11,445 nt of DNA, taken from an uncultured Verrucomicrobiales bacterium. GTDB taxonomy: Bacteria > Verrucomicrobiota > Verrucomicrobiia > Verrucomicrobiales > Akkermansiaceae. Below, in pieces: positions 7,066 through 11,445 of this stretch; within the stretch, counting starts at the first letter, position 1, and the number at the start of each line of letters is the position of its first letter. The notes under the pieces are model-generated. The model was not told the origin of the DNA. It did not search any database and was given only the letters and a program-made list of their open reading frames with translations. The stretch is from contig CALABM010000259.1 in NCBI GenBank assembly GCA_937885815.1, forward strand, positions 1 to 11,445, read 5' to 3'. The translations under genes and the position numbers were made by a program.

Positions 7066-7097
7066 CGCACCTGCCATTGCATGCAGTGGCAGGTGCG
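7066..7097 (+). terminator. Strong hairpin after purF, possible U-less terminator or attenuator
   Basis: A near-perfect 32-base inverted repeat with an 11-base outer stem CGCACCTGCCA / TGGCAGGTGCG, then one U-G pair and two more pairs round a CATG loop. The U-G pair is stable only in plus-strand RNA (the other strand has an A-C mismatch). It begins 18 bases after the purF stop. No T-run follows on either side, so it is not a classic terminator; it may protect the purMF 3' end or limit read-through into the sigma gene. Confidence 0.55.
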
Positions 7098-7124
7098 AAA
7101 ACACAAAATCCCCCCTCCTCGCAT

Positions 7125-7733
7125 ATGAGCAAGCAATACAAAAAAGCTGAACTTAAAAATCGTGAAGAGACTGAGCTGGTAAAGCTGAGTCAGGAGGGGA
7201 TTCTTGCCGCCTTTGACGAACTGCTCAAGCGCAACATCCGCCGTATTGTCGGCATGCTCACACAGATGCTGAAATCTGAGACGGATGCCTACGATGTGGC
7301 CCAGACGGCGGCAGTCAAAGCATATCGCTCCATTAAGAACTTTAATGGCACGAGCCAGTTCTATACATGGTTGTATACCATTGCGCTGAATGAGGCTCGC
7401 AATTTCCTGCGCAAAGAGAGCAAGCACCGCAACCAAACAAGCCTGAATGATGATACGAATGGCGACCCGTTGGAAAAGGATTCCCATACTGCGGATCGCG
7501 CCCTCGTGTCAGACCCGGTGCGCCAAGCTCAGGTATCAGATCTCAGAACAAGCCTGAAAAAAGCCTTGGCACAGCTCTCGGATGCCCACCGAGAAATTGT
7601 GATTATGTGTGATATTGAGGGCATGAGCTACATGGAGGTTTCTCAGATTCTTCAGGTACCGGAACCGACACTGCGCTCCCGCCTACACTATGCTCACCGC
7701 TATCTCCAGAGCATACTGAAGGATGAGAGATAA
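7125..7733 (+). CDS. ECF-type RNA polymerase sigma factor
   Basis: RpoE-like sigma factor of 202 residues. Region 2 covers about 26-100 (FDELLKRNIRRIVGMLTQML, DAYDVAQTAAVKAYRSIKNFNG, FYTWLYTIALNEARNFLRK). A polar linker follows (101-140), then region 4 (142-196): LAQLSDAHREIVIMCDIEGMSYMEVSQILQVPEPTLRSRLHYAHRYL, with a clear helix-turn-helix. The ATG at 7125 is chosen; the earlier in-frame TTG at 7077 lies inside the purF hairpin. It shares little obvious sequence with the other ECF factor in this window beyond the fold, so the two are probably different groups. No anti-sigma gene is adjacent; the next gene, 17 bases on, is a UmuD-like peptidase. This pairing suggests co-expression, perhaps under stress, but the signal is unknown. 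Confidence 0.88.
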   Translation: MSKQYKKAELKNREETELVKLSQEGILAAFDELLKRNIRRIVGMLTQMLKSETDAYDVAQTAAVKAYRSIKNFNGTSQFYTWLYTIALNEARNFLRKESKHRNQTSLNDDTNGDPLEKDSHTADRALVSDPVRQAQVSDLRTSLKKALAQLSDAHREIVIMCDIEGMSYMEVSQILQVPEPTLRSRLHYAHRYLQSILKDER

Positions 7734-7750
7734 AACTCATTCCTAAAATA

Positions 7751-8194
7751 ATGAATCAGGCTTCTGAACCATCTCCCGAGCGGCGCGAAACGCCGCTCCC
7801 TTTCTTTGAAGAAGGCGTGGCCGCCGGTTTCCCTTCTCCGGTTATGGGTGAACTGAGCAGCACACTAAACCTGGATTCCCTCTGCGTGGCCCATCCGGCC
7901 ACTACATATTACGTAAAAGCGCGAGGGGAAAGCATGCGCGGCGCCGGCATAGATGACGGGGACCTCCTCGTGGTAGATCGCAGCCTACAGCCGCAGAATG
8001 GTGATATCATCATCGCAGCCATTGATGGAGAGTTCACCGTCAAACGACTGCGGATTTCTGCTTCCTGTGTGGAATTAGTACCGGAAAATCCCGCCTTCAA
8101 GGCGCGCGTCCTCACGCCCGAAGAGCAGTCCGAATTCTTCGGCGTGGTCACTTGGGTTGTAAAGCCCCTGCACCGCAGCTGTAAGACACGCTAA
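7751..8194 (+). CDS. umuD: UmuD-like self-cleaving S24 peptidase
   Basis: Product of 147 residues with the LexA/UmuD peptidase fold. In UmuD, RecA-assisted self-cleavage gives UmuD', which joins UmuC as translesion polymerase V. Visible here: a likely cleavage bond Ala25-Gly26 within GVAAGFPSP (22-30), the nucleophile Ser61 in ARGESMRGAG (57-66), DGDLLVVDRSLQPQNGDIIIA (69-89) and the partner Lys98 in DGEFTVKRL (92-100). These are one residue off E. coli UmuD (Cys24-Gly25, Ser60, Lys97). The N-terminal arm is short with no helix-turn-helix, so it is not LexA. No umuC lies in the window: the next gene, infC, is convergent. Seventeen bases separate it from the sigma gene, so the two are probably one unit. 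I see no clear SOS box upstream. It may work with a polymerase encoded elsewhere. Confidence 0.87.
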   Translation: MNQASEPSPERRETPLPFFEEGVAAGFPSPVMGELSSTLNLDSLCVAHPATTYYVKARGESMRGAGIDDGDLLVVDRSLQPQNGDIIIAAIDGEFTVKRLRISASCVELVPENPAFKARVLTPEEQSEFFGVVTWVVKPLHRSCKTR

Positions 8195-8206
8195 GCCTCA
8201 TTAAAT

Positions 8207-8239
8207 GAAAAAACGCAGGCCCTTCATCAGAGCCTGCGT
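8207..8239 (-). terminator. Rho-independent terminator of infC
   Basis: Perfect 8-base stem ACGCAGGC / GCCTGCGT (8213-8220 with 8232-8239) with an 11-base loop. Read on the minus strand it is followed at once by six T (8213-8208). It lies 33 bases after the infC stop. The same hairpin lies 19 bases after the convergent umuD stop but has no T-run in that direction. Confidence 0.85.
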
Positions 8240-8271
8240 AAAAGGTTCAGTTGCAGATGTGCTTCTAAGCT

Positions 8272-8925
8272 TTATTCATCATCAGAAGCATCAAACTCCT
8301 CGGAGTCCACATCAAAGTCTTCCTCCTGGAACTTCTTGAACTTCTTCACTCTCTGACCGGCCGGCAGAGGCGTCAGCACCATGGTTACGGTATTACCGGC
8401 CAGCTTGGCAGCCTGATCCACCTTACCCATGGTCTTCATATCTTCCACCACCTTGGCCATCACCTCAAGCCCCAGCTGCTGGTGAGCGTTCTCACGGCCA
8501 CGGAAGCGCAGCTGGAAACGTACCTTATGACCATGGTCCAAGAACTGCTCGGTGCGGGCCATCTTGACGTTATAGTCATTCACATCCGTACCAATGCGCA
8601 GCTTGATTTCCTTCATGCGCACGGTCTTGGCCTTGTTATTTTTCTGCATCTTGGCCTGCATGTACTTAAACTTACCGTAATCGATAAGTCGGCACACGGG
8701 CGGGTCAGCATTCGGGGCCACCTCAACGAGGTCCAGGCCGATTTCCTTAGCGCGAGCAAGGGCGTCACGCGTGGCCATAACGCCGAGCTGGTCACCATTA
8801 GCGGTTACAACACGGACACGGGGAGCGCGGATGCGGTCATTGACACGAATCTGCGGGGTTTTATTGTTCTGCTCACGGCGGTTAGCGCGGTTTGCAGGGT
8901 TAGTGTTTTTCTGTGGGGCTGGCAC
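8272..8925 (-). CDS. infC: Translation initiation factor IF-3
   Basis: IF3 binds the 30S subunit, keeps it apart from 50S and checks the start codon-initiator tRNA pairing. The 217-residue product has the N-domain at about 27-95 (RVNDRIRAPRVRVV, GLDLVEVAPNADPPVCRLIDYGKFKY), a basic linker, and the C-domain at about 104-188 (MKEIKLRIGTDVNDYNVKMARTEQFL, FRGRENAHQQLG). It is longer than E. coli IF3 (180): a basic Asn/Arg-rich N-terminal arm of about 26 residues and a C-terminal tail of about 29, first Lys-rich then strongly acidic (EEDFDVDSEEFDASDDE). The start is GTG at 8925; an in-frame TAA 18 bases upstream limits the alternatives, and no AUU, AUC or AUA is available there. It follows thrS by 86 bases, as in many bacteria, but rpmI and rplT are not downstream. 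Confidence 0.96.
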   Translation of the reverse strand: MPAPQKNTNPANRANRREQNNKTPQIRVNDRIRAPRVRVVTANGDQLGVMATRDALARAKEIGLDLVEVAPNADPPVCRLIDYGKFKYMQAKMQKNNKAKTVRMKEIKLRIGTDVNDYNVKMARTEQFLDHGHKVRFQLRFRGRENAHQQLGLEVMAKVVEDMKTMGKVDQAAKLAGNTVTMVLTPLPAGQRVKKFKKFQEEDFDVDSEEFDASDDE

Positions 8926-8960
8926 TTGTGTAGTACTTGGTTATGGTCGATATGGTATAT

Positions 8961-9001
8961 TTGGAATAAAACCCGGAGCGCGGAAAACTTCCACGCTCCG
9001 G
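8961..9001 (-). terminator. Hairpin between thrS and infC, likely thrS terminator
   Basis: Stem of 13 pairs (9001-8989 with 8985-8973) around a three-base loop, beginning 10 bases after the thrS stop. Minus-strand RNA has one G-U pair in the stem; the plus strand would have an A-C mismatch there, so the structure favours minus-strand RNA. It is followed by GTTTTATT. This should at least reduce transcription from thrS into infC. Confidence 0.75.
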
Positions 9002-9011
9002 AAAGGGGATG

Positions 9012-10940
9012 TTAGCTCTGCGGGGTCTCCTTCTGTTCAGAGGTAAACGCAGGCTTAATAAGGCGCTGGCCGATTTCAGCAGTAATGGCGTTGACGAACT
9101 CTTCCACGGTCATGGTACCAACAACGTCCAGCTCGCGGTGACGAATGGAAACCTTGCCTTCCTCTGCCTCACGCTGGCCCACGACCACCATGTACGGTAC
9201 GCGGTCCAGACGGGCATTACGAATCTTGGCGCCAATCTTATCAGGAGCGTCATCCAGCTTCACACGCACGCTCTTGGCGGCAAGAGCTGCACGCACCTGC
9301 TCTGCGAACTCAGCCACCTTGTCAGAGATAGGCAGCACGCGCACCTGCTCGGGAGCGAGCCATGTGGGGAACTTGCCACCGAAGTGCTCAATCAGCAGGC
9401 CGGAGAAACGCTCCATAGAGCCGAAGGGCGCACGGTGAATCATCACAGGGCGGTGCGGCTTATTATCAGCGCCGGTGTAGTTCAGGTCGAAACGCTCGGG
9501 GAGGTTGTAGTCCACCTGCACGGTGCCAAGCTGCCAGTCACGACCGATGACGTCACGCACGATGAAGTCAATCTTGGGGCCGTAGAAGGCAGCCTCATTC
9601 TCTGCCTCAATGTAATCGAAGCCGTTCTCGGTAAGCACCTCACGAAGTGACTGCTCTGCGAGCTTCCAGTTCTCAACAGTGCCCACGTACTTGGCATCGG
9701 TGTAATCCTTATCACGCAGGGAAAGGCGTACGCGGTAATCATTCATCTGAAGAGTACCGAGGATGTGCTTCACAATACCAATGCACTGCTGCACTTCTTC
9801 CTTAATCTGGTCAGGGCGGCAGAAGATGTGAGCATCATCCTGAGTGAAACCACGCACGCGGGTCATACCGCCCAGCTCACCGCTCTGCTCCCAGCGGTAC
9901 ACAGTACCGAACTCAGCCAAACGCACGGGCAAATCACGGTAGGAGTGGGGATCACTGGAGTAAATACGGATGTGGTGGGGGCAATTCATGGGCTTAAGCA
10001 TGAAGCCCATGATGGAGCGTGTATCAAGAGAGTTGAAAAGCTCTGCACAGCTGGCGTTCTCGTCACGCAGCTTCTTGAAATCATCCGGGTCAGGGATGGG
10101 AGTGAACTGGCTCTCCTTATAGTGCTCCCAGTGGCCGGAAGTCATGTAAAGATCCAGCTTGCCGATGTGGGGAGTGTACACCTGAGAGTAGCCGATGCGA
10201 TCCAGCTCTTCCGTGATGAAATCCTGCAGCTCACGGCGGATGATGGCACCCTTGGGCTTCCAGAGCACAAGGCCCTGCCCCACCATCTCATCAATGGTGA
10301 ACAGCCCCATCTCACGGCCAAGCTTGCGGTGGTCGCGCTTGCGGGCCTCCTCCAAGCGGGCGAGGTGCTCATCCAGCTGAGTGCGGTTCGGGAAACAGGT
10401 GCCATACACACGCTGCAGGCGGGGGCCATTAGCATCCCCCTGATAATAGGCGGAAGCCACACTCATCACCTTGAAAGCCTTGCAGTTACCGGTGCGGCCC
10501 ACATGAGGCCCGGCGCACAAATCCGTGAAATCACCGTTGCGATAGATGGAAATTTCCTCATCGTCAGGAATACGGTTCAGCAAATCCACCTTAAACTTGG
10601 AAGGCACGTCACGCGGACCAATGGAGCCGAGCTCACCGCTCTGAGCCATAGCCATAGCCTCAGCGCGGGTCACTGTAGTTCGCTCAAATGTCTGATTCTC
10701 CTTAACAATCTTCTTCATCTCAGCCTCAATCTGCTCAAACTCGGCTGATGAGATGTTATGATCCAGTTCAATATCATAGTAGAAGCCGTTTTCCACAGCG
10801 GGACCGGCAGCAAGCTGAGCCTGCGGCCAGATACGGCAGATGGCAGCAGCCAGAACGTGCGCACAGGAATGGCGCAGACGCTCCAAGTCGCTAGCCTGAT
10901 TACGTTCCTCAAGAGTCTTTCTTTCTTTCTGTTCAGACAT
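9012..10940 (-). CDS. thrS: Threonyl-tRNA synthetase lacking the TGS domain
   Basis: Class II synthetase that charges tRNA-Thr and edits Ser-tRNA-Thr. Order in the 642 residues: editing domain with HSCAH (24-28) and DLCAGPH (140-146), which hold the conserved His/His/Cys/His set; catalytic core with SGHWEHY (268-274), the Zn ligands Cys320 (MNCPHH), His371 (DDAHIF) and His502 (IHRAPFG), motif 2 around RLAEFGTVYRWEQSGELGG (340-358) and motif 3 GSMERFSGLLIEHFGG (507-522); anticodon-binding domain from about 528. The N-terminal TGS domain (about 60 residues in E. coli) is missing: the editing domain begins at residue 20. The overall length still equals E. coli because of an insertion of roughly 30 residues at about 279-313 before the MNCP motif, and small additions elsewhere. 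The start ATG at 10940 has an upstream stretch with a candidate promoter. infC lies downstream. Confidence 0.96.
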   Translation of the reverse strand: MSEQKERKTLEERNQASDLERLRHSCAHVLAAAICRIWPQAQLAAGPAVENGFYYDIELDHNISSAEFEQIEAEMKKIVKENQTFERTTVTRAEAMAMAQSGELGSIGPRDVPSKFKVDLLNRIPDDEEISIYRNGDFTDLCAGPHVGRTGNCKAFKVMSVASAYYQGDANGPRLQRVYGTCFPNRTQLDEHLARLEEARKRDHRKLGREMGLFTIDEMVGQGLVLWKPKGAIIRRELQDFITEELDRIGYSQVYTPHIGKLDLYMTSGHWEHYKESQFTPIPDPDDFKKLRDENASCAELFNSLDTRSIMGFMLKPMNCPHHIRIYSSDPHSYRDLPVRLAEFGTVYRWEQSGELGGMTRVRGFTQDDAHIFCRPDQIKEEVQQCIGIVKHILGTLQMNDYRVRLSLRDKDYTDAKYVGTVENWKLAEQSLREVLTENGFDYIEAENEAAFYGPKIDFIVRDVIGRDWQLGTVQVDYNLPERFDLNYTGADNKPHRPVMIHRAPFGSMERFSGLLIEHFGGKFPTWLAPEQVRVLPISDKVAEFAEQVRAALAAKSVRVKLDDAPDKIGAKIRNARLDRVPYMVVVGQREAEEGKVSIRHRELDVVGTMTVEEFVNAITAEIGQRLIKPAFTSEQKETPQS

Positions 10941-10960
10941 AAGTTATTCGTTGAGCCATT

Positions 10961-10989
10961 AATATGCCCTCAAATGGCCTGAAATGCAA
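10961..10989 (-). promoter_or_regulatory. Candidate promoter of thrS
   Basis: On the minus strand TTGCAT (10989-10984), 17 bases, CATATT (10966-10961; four of six matches). Transcription would start around 10954 with a leader of about 14 bases. That leaves no room for a T-box leader or for an E. coli-type tRNA-like thrS operator in the leader. The 100-base gap otherwise shows only a weak five-base stem near 11022-11040. Confidence 0.35.
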
Positions 10990-11040
10990 GCCTAATCCAT
11001 GAAATAAGCGGAAAATTACCCATTTTATTCAGAATGGAAG

Positions 11041-11445
11041 TCAATGACGCGGCTTTTTAGCCCCAGGCAAGCCCCCTCTGCGGGCACGAAGCTGGGTTCT
11101 CAAAGAGTTCAGCTTAATTTTCAAGCGGCGGCAGGGAGTCGTCAACCTGTGCCACATTCCGGCCGCGGAACGATAATTCCGGGGAGTCTGCCGACAGGCA
11201 GCTCCGGTACCACCAGCCGCATTCAGCCCGATGTTGGACTCGCCATCCATCTGCAGGCAAAGAATGGGGTCTAACACATACACATTCACGCCTCGCCAAG
11301 AGGGAACAAAATCCCGGTAAAGCACGTCCACAGCTCGGTACTTGCCCAGCCACTCCCACACATCGTCATCAGCCTTCGGGAAAACCTCTAGCAGAGAATC
11401 ATACAATTCAGCAGAAACAATATAAGCATGCGCAGCAATCACCCC
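11041..11445 (-). CDS. C-terminal part of a possible GT25-like glycosyltransferase, 5' end cut by window edge
   Basis: Open frame entering from the right edge and ending at TGA (11043-11041); 134 residues are visible. The GTG at 11442 is in frame but is probably internal, since the frame stays open to the edge. The visible start, AAHAYIVSAELYDSLLEVFPKADDDVWEWL, followed by VYVLDPILCLQMDGESNIG, resembles the end of GT25 (LPS-type) glycosyltransferases, where a G-x-HAY-x-(I/V)S segment, a D-containing stretch and a final Q...SDI segment are common. This is from memory of the family and is weak. The last 50 residues are basic (Arg/Lys-rich, LRTQLRARRGGLPGAKKPRH) and could be a disordered or membrane-contacting tail. 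It lies 100 bases upstream of thrS on the same strand. Confidence 0.5.
   Translation of the reverse strand, partial: GVIAAHAYIVSAELYDSLLEVFPKADDDVWEWLGKYRAVDVLYRDFVPSWRGVNVYVLDPILCLQMDGESNIGLNAAGGTGAACRQTPRNYRSAAGMWHRLTTPCRRLKIKLNSLRTQLRARRGGLPGAKKPRH

Noticed and set aside
7077..7124. TTG start extending the second sigma factor by 16 residues
   Set aside because: The TTG lies in the purF hairpin; the ATG at 7125 gives a normal ECF N-terminus.
9765..10748. Open frame of 327 codons on the plus strand
   Set aside because: Antisense to thrS with no recognisable domain.
10941..11040. T-box or thrS-type translational operator upstream of thrS
   Set aside because: The gap is only 100 bases and I see no T-box sequence, tRNA-like arms or specifier loop.
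1..11445. CRISPR arrays, tRNA or rRNA genes, insertion sequences, phage attachment sites
   Set aside because: No regularly spaced repeats, cloverleaf sequences, transposase motifs or flanking repeats were seen on either strand.

Overview
The window looks like chromosomal DNA of moderate GC (about 55% by eye) from a Verrucomicrobiota bacterium, most likely close to Akkermansia. This is inferred from gene flavour: a long PurF-like protein of 629 residues beginning near an IRLLKPL motif, two stand-alone ECF sigma factors, a thrS-infC pair without rpmI/rplT, and few Shine-Dalgarno sequences. No 16S gene or other decisive marker is present. There is no tRNA, rRNA, CRISPR array or insertion sequence. 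All gaps between genes are under about 160 bases.

Left part (1-2300, minus strand): an RlmI-type 23S rRNA methyltransferase is followed 35 bases later by a secreted protein with a polysaccharide-deacetylase fold whose catalytic residues all appear to be replaced; it ends in an Ala/Pro-rich tail cut by the window edge. A 90-base divergent promoter region at 2248-2337 separates this unit from the plus-strand genes.

Middle (2338-8194, plus strand): a secreted protein of unknown function with its own terminator; an ECF sigma factor; a purine pair, purM-purF, behind a clear TTGCCA-N17-TATAAT promoter; then a second ECF sigma factor followed 17 bases later by a UmuD-like self-cleaving S24 peptidase. 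PurM catalyses step 5 of purine synthesis. The PurF-like protein should catalyse step 1, but it lacks the N-terminal Cys of the glutaminase domain while keeping its phosphoribosyltransferase motif.

Right part (8207-11445, minus strand): a partial gene with weak similarity to GT25-type glycosyltransferases enters from the right edge, then thrS (no TGS domain, an insertion in the catalytic core) and infC (IF3 with an acidic tail). A hairpin lies between thrS and infC, and a terminator lies after infC where it converges with umuD.

The main points of interest are the two enzymes with altered active sites, the ECF sigma-UmuD unit without umuC, and several start codons lying 7-10 bases from a -10 box, which suggests near-leaderless mRNAs. 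I found no convincing new multi-gene defence or mobile system.
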